A stretch of 64,000 bases of DNA from Ostreococcus lucimarinus CCE9901 (taxonomy: Eukaryota; Chlorophyta; Mamiellophyceae; Mamiellales; Bathycoccaceae), in assembly GCF_000092065.1 (NCBI RefSeq), contig NC_009363.1, positions 186,001-250,000 on the forward strand, in the 5' to 3' direction. Positions 52,717-63,840 of the stretch are shown here, piece after piece; position 1 is the first letter of the stretch; the number at the start of each line of letters is the position of its first letter. The notes under the pieces were generated by a model. That model did not search any database. It had not been told where the DNA came from and saw only the letters and a program-made list of their open reading frames with translations. The position numbers and the translations under genes were made by a program.

Positions 52717-53838
52717 TTAAACGACTTGCAACGGCATCGTCGTTTGCGGCTCGCCGACGAGGATAAAGCTCACGGTGTATACCGGAGCGGCGCCGATCGG
52801 CACTTGCAGCGCGCCTCCAAACATCGACATTCCGGGCATTGCGTACATTTTCCCCAGGAAAACGCCCGGGTAAATCGGTCGCAACTCATCGCGGAAGTAC
52901 GTAAAGTCGTGATTGAACGAGCTGTAATCGACGACGACAGCGTTCGTGCCCGGCTGAAAGTTGGAAGAACTGATTTCGGCTCGGCCCGGGTAGAGTTCGA
53001 TTGGCTCCGCCAGTCGTGGGAAGACGCTGTTCAGTAAGGTGCCGTAATTCAACTGAATCAGATTCCTTACTGACGCAGGATCGATTTGATCAAAGACTTT
53101 GCCGCGCCAGCTGTCGAAATTGAATGTTCTACGAACGCCGTACGCGCGGGCGATCGCTTCGTACGTCCCGGTACCGAGGATACACCCCTCGTAGCGACCT
53201 CGAGGAATTTCTGTGCCGGAAAAGTCCGCGGCTTGCCAGTACGCGTCGTCCATCGCCGTGTCGTCGAGATTCGCGCGCAAGAAATCAGAGCCACACACAT
53301 CGTTTTCGACAAATTTACTCACGTTCAACGGGTTGTATCCAAACTGGCCGTCGTCATCGACGTACGAATATAGATTTTGGGCAAAGGTTGAGTTCCAGCT
53401 CGTCGGCGCGAGCGCCGCTCTCGCGCTTTCATCTGACTGGCGCTCGACCGTGGCTGTCAAATTGAACCGCAAGAGCTCAGAAAAGAAAAAAGTCGTGGCG
53501 CGATTCACCACGCGCTCGACGAACGTCGTCGGCCCGAAGAGGGTGTTATCGGTCGCAAAGTCCAGAAAGTAATCTAGCACGGGCGTCGACGTTTCCTCGC
53601 CGCTTTGTCGCGCGAGAATCCAATCCAACACTGGCGTCGCAGTTTCCTCACCGCTTTGTCGCGCGAGAATCCAATCCAACACTGGTGTACCGTCGCCCTG
53701 AGATCCCAAGAGCTTTCGTCGAGCGATCGCGCTGGTGTACTCCGAATCCGACGTCCGGTCGTCGAGCGTCCTCGCGCTCGCCGCTGTCGCGCAGCCCAGC
53801 GCCGCCAAAACCAGCAGCGCCGTCCCCGCCTTCTTCAT
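52717..53838 (-). CDS. Secreted protein with tandem 17-residue repeats, unrecognised
   Basis: 373 residues. A signal peptide is plain (MKKAGTALLVLAALGCATAA, cut near SARTL). After RRKLLGSQGDG come two exact-like 17-residue repeats (TPVLDWILARQSGEETA, then TPVLDWILARQSGEETS) and a third degenerate start (TPVLDYFLDF). The remaining 280 residues are globular, with two Cys (ENDVCGSDF, YEGCILGTG), several N-x-S/T sites and a conserved-looking end: NHDFTYFRDELRPIYPGVFL then GKMYAMPGM. No function recognised. The ATG at 53838 gives the cleanest signal peptide; an ATG at 53892 adds 18 basic residues. Confidence 0.75.
   Translation of the reverse strand: MKKAGTALLVLAALGCATAASARTLDDRTSDSEYTSAIARRKLLGSQGDGTPVLDWILARQSGEETATPVLDWILARQSGEETSTPVLDYFLDFATDNTLFGPTTFVERVVNRATTFFFSELLRFNLTATVERQSDESARAALAPTSWNSTFAQNLYSYVDDDGQFGYNPLNVSKFVENDVCGSDFLRANLDDTAMDDAYWQAADFSGTEIPRGRYEGCILGTGTYEAIARAYGVRRTFNFDSWRGKVFDQIDPASVRNLIQLNYGTLLNSVFPRLAEPIELYPGRAEISSSNFQPGTNAVVVDYSSFNHDFTYFRDELRPIYPGVFLGKMYAMPGMSMFGGALQVPIGAAPVYTVSFILVGEPQTTMPLQVV
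53590..53692. repeat. Two tandem 51-bp repeats inside the secreted-protein gene
   Basis: GTTTCCTC at 53591 recurs at 53642, a period of 51 bp. The two units share CGCTTTGTCGCGCGAGAATC and CAATCCAACACTGG and differ at only a few positions. They encode the 17-residue repeats TPVLDWILARQSGEET(A/S). The period is a whole number of codons, so copy number could vary without breaking the frame. Confidence 0.85.
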
Positions 53839-54071
53839 CGCACATCGCGCGCCCTTCACGAACCGCACGTTCACGAAGAATTTTCGCGTCATTTTCCGTC
53901 GCGTTCGTCTCGCGTTCGTCGTGCGCGTCGCGTAATGCCGCCGCCTCGAAACGCTCAATGTGACGGTTAAAATCCATTCGCCTCGAAACGCGCGACTTCG
54001 CGCCTCGAAACCATCGACGGTGGCGTCGCGCGTCCGAGTCGACGCGCGGCGCGCGAGCGCATTCGCACTCC

Positions 54072-55103
54072 ATGTCCGCGTCGCCCGCGTCGCTCGTCGC
54101 TCTCGCGCGTCGCGTCGCGCAGTGGCGCGCCGTCGACGATGACGCGCGTGGCGGCGGCGTCGTCGCGCGCGCGAATCCCAAGGCGTCGCGCCGCGCGCGC
54201 CAGCGGAGAGAACCGAACGAAAGCCACCCCAAACGCAAGTACACGATCGAGGAGCGTTTGAAGCACAAGGGCGTGGACGTCGAGCGGGCGCGGATGGGCG
54301 GCGCGCGGGACCGGGACGACGCCGGCGGCGGGGCGGCGTCGAGCGCGGCGGTTTCGACGAGTGGAGACGTCCCGAAGGGCGAAGACGTGTGCGAACGCGT
54401 GGCGGAGTTGGCGTTCAGGCAAGACGCCGAGGGGTGGCCGGCGCAAAAGACGGAGGCGTGGGCGTTCGCGCGGGCGAGCGCGTTGACGGCGAGCGACGTC
54501 GGGCGAGTGTTGAGCGGCGACGGCGCGAAAGTCTTGATGCGCAAACAGCGCACGCGAGCCGCGGAGCAGGCGTTAGAGCGCGACCGTGCGACTTCGGCTT
54601 TGGTGCGAGAGGTAACAGAGGCGCCGGTGGCGACGGGGTCGTCGAAAAAGGAAAGGAAAGGGAAGGGCGGAGGTACGTCTCCCGCGATTCGACACGGTAA
54701 CGAATTTGAATCCGAAGCCTTGGCGCACTACGAAGCCGTATTGGGGACAAAGTGCCTGGAATTCGGACTCAAAATACATGACGTGCACTACTGGCTCGGC
54801 GCTTCGCCCGATGGCGTGCATCCCAGCGGTCGCATCGTCGAGATAAAATGTCCGTACTCTCGACCAATCATCGCGCGTCGGCGCGCGATGGAGCACTATG
54901 CCCAAATTCAAACCTTGTTGGAAGTCTTCGACCTCGATTATTGCGACTTTGTGCAGTACAAGCCCGCGGGACGCGGCAAAGGCCGTTCGGGCGACCCTGA
55001 CGCTCCGGAATTCCTCTGCGAAACCATCGCTCGAGACGCCGAGTGGTGGTCGACGCACTTCGACGAGCTCCAAACTTTCGCCGCGAGCCTTCCTTCGCCC
55101 TAG
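54072..55103 (+). CDS. YqaJ-family (lambda exonuclease-like) nuclease
   Basis: 343 residues. The N-terminal about 110 residues are basic or Gly/Ala-rich and disordered. The YqaJ/lambda-exo fold starts near AFARASALTASDVGRVL and shows RHGNEFESEALAHYEAVLG (conserved Glu), LGASPDGVHPSG (metal-binding Asp) and IVEIKCPYSRP (the E-x-K catalytic pair), then a helix with HYAQIQTLLEVFDLDYCDFV. These nucleases process DNA ends for recombination and are common in phages, large DNA viruses of algae and some eukaryotes. Here it sits among normal genes with normal GC, so it is a resident gene whatever its origin. The ATG at 54072 is the first. Confidence 0.87.
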   Translation: MSASPASLVALARRVAQWRAVDDDARGGGVVARANPKASRRARQRREPNESHPKRKYTIEERLKHKGVDVERARMGGARDRDDAGGGAASSAAVSTSGDVPKGEDVCERVAELAFRQDAEGWPAQKTEAWAFARASALTASDVGRVLSGDGAKVLMRKQRTRAAEQALERDRATSALVREVTEAPVATGSSKKERKGKGGGTSPAIRHGNEFESEALAHYEAVLGTKCLEFGLKIHDVHYWLGASPDGVHPSGRIVEIKCPYSRPIIARRRAMEHYAQIQTLLEVFDLDYCDFVQYKPAGRGKGRSGDPDAPEFLCETIARDAEWWSTHFDELQTFAASLPSP

Positions 55104-55302
55104 CGCGCTGTGCACGCATGTAAACATTTATTGGTTTCTCGCCGCACTCCGGACGTCGAGCGCGCTCGTCGACGCGCGCGCATTCATCCGCGCGTCGTCG
55201 CGCGCGCAAAAATTTGAAATTTCCCACAGCTCGAGCCGTCCCGTCGTGCCCATCGCGCCGTCGCCAAACCGCGCCTCGCGCCCGGGGCGTCATCCGCTCG
55301 CC

Positions 55303-58300
55303 ATGGATTGGGCGTGTCTAAACGACGCCTCGCAACCCCCCGACGACGTCGAACGCCTCGCGCGTCGCACGGCGGAGGCGGAAGAGTCGCGATTGATTTC
55401 CTCGTACGAACACGCCGTGCGGAGAGCCGCGTCCGGAAACGCGCACGAAGCGATCGAGAGCCTGCGCGCGGTGCTCGCGCACGCGCTGACGAATCGCGAG
55501 GACGTCTCCGCGCGATTGCTCCGGGTGAAGTTTCTGTCGCTGAAAAATCTCGGGCGATTGCTGGATGAACGCGGGACGGCGGCGAGCGAAGACGACGAGG
55601 CGGCGCGAACGGATCGAGAGGAGGCGGTGCGGTGCTACGCGAGCGCGGTAGAGATAGACGACACGGATGCGTTGGTGTGGGGAAGATTGGGACGCGCGGC
55701 GGTGGCGGTGGGCTCGATGGCGGTGGCGAGGATGGCTTACGAGAGAGCGGTGAGCGCGAGCCCGCGGAATCAGCTGTTTTTGGAAGACTTGAGCGAAGTG
55801 TGCCTGAGCGCGGGGGATTTTGAAACAGCCAAGGCGTTGGCCGGGGCGGTGATGGAGATTGACCCTGGAAATGCGCGCGCGCGAGCGATGAAACGCGCGC
55901 CGGAGGCGCTGGAACCGACTCGGGCGATGAAGGTGGCGAGAGAAAGAGCGGCGTCGGCGGCGTCGACGAGGGATGAGGGAGAAATCGCGATTCGGTTGAG
56001 CGCGGACATGGACAAGAATTGGGGGGTGATAACCGCATTATTAGCGCGCCTCGGTGGTGCTCCGACTCCGGAATCGATCACGAGGAGCGGCAAAGCGAAG
56101 GATGCCGCTGAGCCCGAGACGCCCGCTGAGGCGGAGAATGCCGACGCACCGGCTACACCGACGCAGTCAAAAGAGGTGGACGTGGTGCCAGGATCGGCAA
56201 CGGCAGACGACGAGGATGTTTCGGAAGATGATGTGATTTCTTCTTCATTCGCAAAGTATATGCGCCACGTGCGAGACGTCCACATCCCGAGAGATGTGAT
56301 AGGGAGAAAGGTTCGATTCGTGTTTGATTCGCCGTCTTCGATGCCGATGGAATTAGGAACGACTGATGTCGTCGATCTGACGGACAAAGACGTTTTGACA
56401 CAACCATCTGTGGACACGCCATCTACATCCCAGCCGGTGAGCGAAGTGAGTGCAAGCCAAGCCAACAAAACGCCCTCCAAGGCGGCTGCAAAGGCCAAGG
56501 CGGCTGCAAAGGCGCAGAAAGATGTCGCTACAATTCGGAAATCGCGACGTCAACTGGAATTAGACGAGAAAAAAGCGCTCGAAGACGAAAAGATGCGCAT
56601 TATCGCCGAACAGGAAGCCATTCAAAAAGCGCTAGAAAAGGAGGAGAAGAGAAAAGCTGCCGAGGCAAAGGAATGGAAACCGGAATCGAACATCTCTCGC
56701 GCTCTGTTGAATTTGATAGGCGCTGAAGACCCAGTCGTGTCAGCGGTAAAAAAAGCAACTACCGACGTCGCGGGTGCCAGAGATCGTGCGAATACCATCA
56801 AAAAGCAACATCAGAGAGAATTGAAGGAGGCAGCTGCGAAGAGGGCGAAAGAGGAGCGTGAAATGAAGACGCATAAGCGAGTTTCTTCATTCGTTAACGC
56901 CATTGACGATGTGCATGCAGGCGCCGCGCACATCGCTTGGCGATTCTTATCTACAACAGCTGCTCGCTGGCGACCGGACACTGAAGATGATTGCTCGCCA
57001 CCTCCTTGGTCGATCATTTACCTGTATCACATCTTTGGCGTTGGACAGGGAGACGAGCTCGCGCCCGTGGCGCGAATATTGTTGTGCATCGCTGACACCG
57101 CAATTCTTGCGGCGCGCGAATGTGCGCTTGGACATCCGGGGCGCACGTACTTCAGAAACATGGCAGTCGGGTTGTTAGACGAGGTATCTTTAGTGATGAA
57201 CCGTGATCCGAAACAAGACTTTCACGCAGAGAGCCTGTTCTTACGTCATAAGCTTGTGGATCTAGATGGCGAAGATCGAAGTGTGAGCATGTTCTACCTT
57301 GAACGGGCGCAAGAAGTTGCTCCGGATGATGCAGATCTCCCGCCGGCACCTGCCTCAATCGAAGATGCCGCACCCGCACGTTTCAGTAAGCAGTCATTAC
57401 GTGCCGCGATGGACGCAATGAAGGTGAAGGAAGTTGTCATTGGCGCCGCGGCGAGATTTGCCAAGGGGCAGACTACCGAAGTAGTATCAACGTTGACACC
57501 TCTACTCTTACCCGATGAAGATCAGGAAGAATCGACCGATAATTTGGACGCGCTTTGCTTGACGCAATCAGAAAAGCAAAATGCACTTAAGGTGCTCGCG
57601 GCGGCGGCGAAAAGGCAAGGTCCATCGTGTGTCGTTATTCAGATAAAAGCTCTCAAGATGGCTTACGACTTGGACGTAACGAAACATCACTCGATGCTGA
57701 GACTCATCGCTGAGGCACTGGAATCCACCGACCGCGCACACACAAAGCAAGCGCTCGAAGTCGTTGAATCTATGGGATTAGCGGCGATCGCGGCGTCGCT
57801 GTTTGAGGCGCATTACACCGAGTTCGCGATGGCACCTGGAGTGAAGAAGAAAAACAAAGCTTCGCGTTATGCTGCCGCAAGCTTGGAGGCTTCAGCACTA
57901 CTAATCTCCGCTATCCAGCGAGCTTCAAAGCCAAAAGATTTGGAACTCATTGAGTTGCATGAGAAACTTCATGATCGCCTCGCGGACTGTCGATGCTGTT
58001 GCGGCGACTATCGGAAAGGAGTGTTTCTGAAGTCGTCTCTTGTCCAGTTGGCCAAATGCAGAAATCGTATTACAAAGGCGCGAGATCAACGACACGCTAC
58101 TGAACCCACAAAAAAGCGGACAACGAAAGTCACCATCGAAAACCGTAGCAAGGACACTTCCGATAAGGTGAAAAGGAAAAAGAAGGTGGATGCGGATGAT
58201 GAGGGTGAATTCCGCCGACGTGTGCGTCGTCAGCGTAGCAGCATCAGTAGCATCGAAGACGACGATAGAACACCGCAAGACAAGGCTGATCGTAAACTTC

Positions 58301-61300
58301 TAGATCGGTTGGATAAACTCATAATCCAGCTGTGTCACTGCGTGTATGGATTTACATTGGATCAGCCCACTCGGAATTGCCGAGAAGAATATGGCGCATG
58401 TACGACCACACTTCATATTTCGAACGAAATGGAAGCCGCCAACCTTTGGTTGGCCATTCAACCTTACGCCATGGTGAACAAGGAAAGTATTCCCAGCGCC
58501 GTCATTGAGGAGATCCGCAAGAAAATATCCGATCCACCGAAGACCGAGCAAGCTACACTTATCGAGAAGTACTTGTCCACAGGCTCAGACGACCTTGCGT
58601 GCTCGTCTATCGCAAACTTTGGAGAGATAACCGAGCAAGATCGACAGCTCGCTCGAGAGCTAATCAGCACGCCGACCGCAGATGAAGTCATCGTTGCTCG
58701 ACAAGGAGGCTCGACTCCGAAGAACGGCCCCAGCGCGCCGCCGACTCCGGTTGTCACTACAGACGTCATGCATTATCTCACGAGTACTCCAACTACAGAC
58801 CGTGCGCTTCGCACCGTTCAATCCGATGAGAAAATTTCGTTGTTTGCGAGCTTTTACAAAACTTTCTTGCAATTTTGTGCAGACATGGACGTTGTTGCGC
58901 TCGAAACATTGCTCGAGGACGAACAAACAGATTATGATCAACTTCATGCGTTGCTTGGAAGTGTTGCATCGTCGACTCCCACGGCGCAGCAATCTGCTGT
59001 GGCGGCCAAGAGCGAGGAGGTGACGAAGCTGTACAAGTTTGACGTCGAGTACAATCCCACGCGCCCGCAAAGTTGGATCGCGCTGGCCGATCACCTGGAT
59101 AACATCAAAGATATCGTTCTTAACGATGCCGCCAAAATCTTGGCAGTCGGCACCTTCCGCGCGTCTCCAATGTTGACAATGCTTCAGTCGACGCAGCTGG
59201 CGATTCGACGGGCGTTGATTGCGGCGGAAGAGGCTTTAACAATGACTCATTATCCTGGACACCCGGAGACGGAGTGGGTGCGGTCACAAATTTACGAGCG
59301 CCTCGGCCAAACTGCGTACGAGCTCGTACAGGATGCTCCACCAATATACGACTCTCGCAAGTTTGCTTTGGTCAAAACTACTCCTACGTACGCATCCACG
59401 CTTGCGTTGTGCAAACAAGCGTTCACGAAAGCTTCCGAAGCTTATCCCGACAATTGGATATACCCCCACTACCTGGCGAAGATCGCGAAAAAAGATGGCC
59501 AACCTTTATCACACGTTCTCGAAACCCACGCACAGGCGCTCGCGATAAAGCCGGGCTGTTTGGAAGCAATCTATCAAGTGACGAATATTCGTTTGCACAT
59601 GCTCTTGTCCATCGAGGTTAGCGGAAGAAAGAAGATGACTCCAGAGTCACAAGCAATCACGCTTTGCGTACTCAAGCAACCGTTTAACCCAGGAGACATG
59701 CAAAATAGTTGGATCGGTGCATATCGAGATTGCATCGTAGCGTTGCTCTTCATCAACAAGAATTATCCCAAGTTCCACAAGGCGAGCTATCGTCTTGCGT
59801 GGGCTCGCTTGAAAAAGTCTCCGGGAGAACTCGGGCACTGTCAAAAAGCTTTGGAGTACCTGAACCCTCTATTCAAAAGTCCTCGGACTGGAACGTTCAA
59901 GATTTTCATGACTGAAATCGATGACACAAATTTGGGCATCAAGACTCCCGTGGAGACGGTCGACGGAAATATTGCGTATGAGTGCGGTATCAGCGAATCT
60001 CGACGACGCTTCATAGCGAACGTTCGCCGTACGCTTCGCTTGTACTTGACGTTGCTTTACACAAACGAGGACATGGGTACACTTGCGGCGGTAGTTTCTT
60101 ACATCACGGACTATTCCAAAACCGCCACGAAAACGCGTCTGCCAATCATCGCGAACTCACAAGACGTGCGCTTCTTTGCTTTCGGACTTTTGTTGCGAGC
60201 CCTTGCGGCAAGGCTCTCGGTTGTGGGTCGAAGAATTCAAGAATCATTGCAGAAAGAACAAGCGTCCATGCTCGCTGGAAAAGAAGGCGCGAATACAGAA
60301 GCGGGTACGCCACAAGCGGCGTCGGTCGCATCGACCAAACTAGATGTGTACCTCGAACAAGCGTACAATGTTTGGTTTGACTTCGCGGTTCCCGCTCGAG
60401 GAAATATGTTGTCTTGGGAGCAAAATGTCGACGAGGCTTTCACACAACTTGAAGTCGAGGAAAGCCGCACCGACGAAGGCCCTGATCTCGTCAAGGAACC
60501 TTACAAGACGGCGTTCAGTAGCGCGAGCAAGTTCACGAAGTCATCACCAGAGATGAATTTCGAACAGTACGCTCTCGAGTGCATAACCGACTTGGAAGCC
60601 AAATCTGACTTGAATACGCTCGCCGCACGGCTATCCCTCTGTCAAAAACGTTTCAGGGAAATCGAACCTGAAGCCGACGCGCAAGTGAAAGAATCAGGCA
60701 TGAATCGTTTGAAGATTCTTGGTAACGCGTTGAAGGATGCGTTCATCAGATGCTCTGCGCCGACGATTGAACTCTTGGCAAAAGGGGAAATCAAGTTATG
60801 CCCGGGTGGTTTAGAAAACGTCGAAGAAGAGACCTCGAAGAAGGACAACGATGCTGTCGTCGACGAAGCGAAAGAAGGTACCGAGGCTGTGAATTCGCCG
60901 CAAAAGTCTACGCCAACCAACTTCACCGAAATCGTCCTCGTCACTGCGCGGCGTCTTCATGTGGTAACGAAGACAGAATCTACGGCACGACTGTACGAGT
61001 TCGCTGTCCAACGACGCAATTCATTGCAAGCTCTGATCGATGCGATTGATTCTGGTAGCACACCAACGGACATGGAAGACCCGAGCGTGCCTGTCGTCGC
61101 TAAACTTCACGCGGAAGTCACCAAGCTAACGGCAAAAATTGCCGAGCTGAAAACAAAGCACAGCAATTTGGTCGAAAGCGCGCTCGTCGCCGAAGGCCAG
61201 ACGACCGATCCAGAACAACTAAAGCTCGTCAAGGAAACGTACGAGGAGCTCACCACTACGATTGTTCGATGTGAGAAACTCAAGGCGGATCACGCCTGTG

Positions 61301-61571
61301 AAGTGGTCAATTACCGCAAAGAGACGAGCCAGCTCGCGGATGAAATGGGCAAGCGCGACATTGGCAACGCTGATTCGACAGAATACATCCTGCGCGTGAT
61401 GAGCGCCGTGCTCCAACGTGAAGTGACCGATATCGATGAAGCCGAACGCGAAGCCGAAATCGCCATCGGAGAGCTGAGAAGGTTGCGTTCGGACGTCGCG
61501 AAAACGAAACGCGCGAAAGTCAGTCGCGGTCGCTCAAAAAAATCCGCGGCGACAAACGCGACGGAAGCCGT

Positions 61572-61609
<38 letters not shown>

Positions 61610-61716
61610 TCGAACCTCGCCAAGAGCTCGAGCCCCCTCGGCCCGAGCCCGAGCCCACCTCTGACGTCACCATGCTCGTCGCCGACGCCGTCGCCGACGC
61701 CGTAGCCGACGTCTGA
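55303..61716 (+). CDS. HIRA complex subunit, CABIN1/Hir3 homologue
   Basis: 2137 residues, a single uninterrupted frame. N-terminal TPRs are visible (EEAVRCYASAVEIDDTDALV, WGRLGRAAVAVGSMAVARMA, YERAVSASPRNQLFLEDLSE), then a disordered Ala/Lys/Glu region with KSRRQLELDEKKALEDEKMR, then long helical repeats through about residue 1750 with further TPR-like pairs (RPQSWIALADHLDNIKDIVL, AFTKASEAYPDNWIYPHYLA). In the family this is the scaffold of the HIRA/Asf1a histone H3.3 deposition complex. The C terminus has simple repeats of Asp-Ala and VADAVADAV. The ATG at 55303 (MDWACLND) is the first after the YqaJ gene; the frame upstream lies in that gene. Confidence 0.82.
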
Positions 61717-61758
61717 GGTCCCCGTTGTAAAAACATCCCCACTCGCCCACTCGGGCGC

Positions 61759-63840
61759 ATGCGAACGACCACCTCTCTGTTCGCGCAACGTTTGACCCTC
61801 ATCAGTGGCCTACGCGCGTTCACCACCACGCGCTCCGCGCCCCGTCGCGCGCTCCACGCGTCGTCGTCGTCGATCGTTTTCGCCGCGCGCGCGACCCCGG
61901 ACGCGAATCGCGACATGTTTCGCGACGGTCCCGACGCCGGTGGGCGCGGACAACCGCGCAAGCGCCCTCGAGGCGGTCGAGGCAACGGCGGCGCGCCCCG
62001 TCCGCGCAGCGATGGCGCTCGAACGCACGTGAACGATCGACTCGAGAAGCCGTGGGAAGGTCAGGACGACGCGCCGAGATCGAGCGCGCCGCCACCGCGA
62101 CCGAATTTGATGAAAAACACGCACGGAGGCGCGCTCGCGCAGGCGCAGATCGTGGAAGTCGCGACGGGGAACGCGCCGAGCACGACGGCGGCGTTCGCGA
62201 ACATGGGACTCACGGAGGCGTCGATGCGAGCGATTCACGAGGTGATGGGATTCACGCACGCGACGGCGGTGCAAGATTCGACGCTGCCGCACATCATGCG
62301 AGGATTGGATGTGCTCGCGCGCGCGAAGACGGGAAGCGGGAAAACGGTTGGATTTTTGTTGCCGGCGATCGAACGGTTGGCAAAACAAGGAGCGCCGCGA
62401 AAGGGGGACGTGTCGTGCCTGGTAATTTCGCCGACGAGAGAGTTGGCGTCGCAAATCGGCGAGGAGGCGAAGAGTTTGTTGACGTATCATCCGTTCAATT
62501 GCCAGGTTGTCTTCGGTGGGACGAACATTAACAGCGAACGAAAGCGATTGACGTCGCAAGGGGTTGAATTTTTGGTCGCTACTCCCGGACGGTTGATCGA
62601 TCACTTTGAGTCGAGCAACTTGGCGCGCGCGTGCCAAAACCTCGACGTCTTGGTGCTCGACGAGGCGGATCAGCTTCTCGACATGGGTTTCCGACCGAGC
62701 TTGGAAAAAATTTTGTCTTATTTGCCTACGCAGCGACAGACGTTGTTGTTCTCCGCCACGGTGCCGAAAACGGTGCATCAAATCGCTGCCAACGCTTTGC
62801 GACCGGGTCATCAGTACATCGACTGCGTCGGCGACGACGCACCGGCGACGAATTTGCAAGTTAAGCAATCGCTCATCGTCGCCTCGTTTCACGACCACTT
62901 GACGCTGATGACGCAAGCTATTGAAGAACATCAGGCGGAGGAACCAAATCACAAGATCATGGTATTCTTTCCCACCGCTCGTTCGACGCAACTCGCGTCA
63001 GAAATGTTCGAGGCGTGCGGCAAACCCGTCTTTGAGATTCACAGCCGCAAGTCTCAGGCTGTTCGTACGAAGGCGGCGGATAAGTTCCGCGAAGCCCGCG
63101 CGGCGGTCATGATGTCTTCTGATGTCACCGCACGCGGTATGGACTTTCCAGACGTGACGATGGTTATTCAAATCGGTGTTCCGTCTGCTCGCGAGCAATA
63201 CATTCATCGTCTTGGTCGAACCGGGCGCGCAGGCAAGACGGGCAAAGGCTTGCTCATGCTCGATCCCGCGGAGAAGTTTTTCCTCAACGGCGTTCGTGAC
63301 TTACCCATCGAAGTCTTAAACCCTGCGATTGATTCTCAAGTCGACCAGCGCGTGCGCAAGGCCATCAGCAGAATCAATCCGGATACCAAGGCGCAAGCAT
63401 ACAGCGCATGGTTGGGCTTTTACAACGGCTCGAGCGGAAAGATGAAGTGGAGCAAGGACGATTTGATCTTTGCAGCCAACAACTACGCCTTGGAGACCTT
63501 GCAGTGCGAAAGTTTGCCCGGTCTTTTGAAGAAGACTGTGGGTAAGATGGGTCTCAAGGGGTTCACCGCGAACTTGAACATTGTCTCCGAGTTGGGCGGC
63601 GGCGGCGGCGGCGGTCGCGGCGGCGGCGGCGGCGGTCGTGGCGGCGGTGGCGGCGGTCGCGGTGGCGGCGGCTTCGGTGGTGACCGCGGCAGTGGTGGAT
63701 TCGGCGGTGGTGGCGGTGGTCGCGGTGGTCGCGGCGGTGGTCGTGGTGGCGGCGGTGGTCGCGGCGGCGGTCGCGGCGGCGGACGCGGCGGTGGCGCCAA
63801 CGCGACGAGCATGAACTGGCAACAGCAAAGCTTCTATTGA
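61759..63840 (+). CDS. DEAD-box RNA helicase, MSS116-like, organelle-targeted, RGG tail
   Basis: 693 residues. The leader (MRTTTSLFAQRLTLISGLRA, FTTTRSAPRRALHASSSS) looks mitochondrial or plastid. The core has the Q motif (GFTHATAVQDSTLPHI), AKTGSGKT (about residue 191), PTRELASQ, TPGRLIDH, VLDEADQLLDMG (about 300), SATVP, FFPTARSTQLASEM, DVTARGMDFPDV and HRLGRTGRAG (about 483). A helical extension (NPDTKAQAYSAWLGFYNGSS) is typical of MSS116/CYT-19-type RNA chaperones for organellar group I and II introns. Residues about 613-680 are a Gly/Arg repeat encoded by GGC/GGT/CGC runs (63594-63800). Only 42 bp follow the CABIN1-like stop. Confidence 0.9.
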   Translation: MRTTTSLFAQRLTLISGLRAFTTTRSAPRRALHASSSSIVFAARATPDANRDMFRDGPDAGGRGQPRKRPRGGRGNGGAPRPRSDGARTHVNDRLEKPWEGQDDAPRSSAPPPRPNLMKNTHGGALAQAQIVEVATGNAPSTTAAFANMGLTEASMRAIHEVMGFTHATAVQDSTLPHIMRGLDVLARAKTGSGKTVGFLLPAIERLAKQGAPRKGDVSCLVISPTRELASQIGEEAKSLLTYHPFNCQVVFGGTNINSERKRLTSQGVEFLVATPGRLIDHFESSNLARACQNLDVLVLDEADQLLDMGFRPSLEKILSYLPTQRQTLLFSATVPKTVHQIAANALRPGHQYIDCVGDDAPATNLQVKQSLIVASFHDHLTLMTQAIEEHQAEEPNHKIMVFFPTARSTQLASEMFEACGKPVFEIHSRKSQAVRTKAADKFREARAAVMMSSDVTARGMDFPDVTMVIQIGVPSAREQYIHRLGRTGRAGKTGKGLLMLDPAEKFFLNGVRDLPIEVLNPAIDSQVDQRVRKAISRINPDTKAQAYSAWLGFYNGSSGKMKWSKDDLIFAANNYALETLQCESLPGLLKKTVGKMGLKGFTANLNIVSELGGGGGGGRGGGGGGRGGGGGGRGGGGFGGDRGSGGFGGGGGGRGGRGGGRGGGGGRGGGRGGGRGGGANATSMNWQQQSFY

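Noticed and set aside
61573-61715. Simple GCCGAC repeats considered as a satellite or CRISPR-like array
   Set aside because: They are in-frame Asp-Ala codons at the end of the CABIN1-like gene with no spacers.
63594-63800. GGC/GGT/CGC repeat tract considered as a minisatellite
   Set aside because: It keeps frame and encodes the Gly/Arg tail expected for a DEAD-box RNA chaperone.
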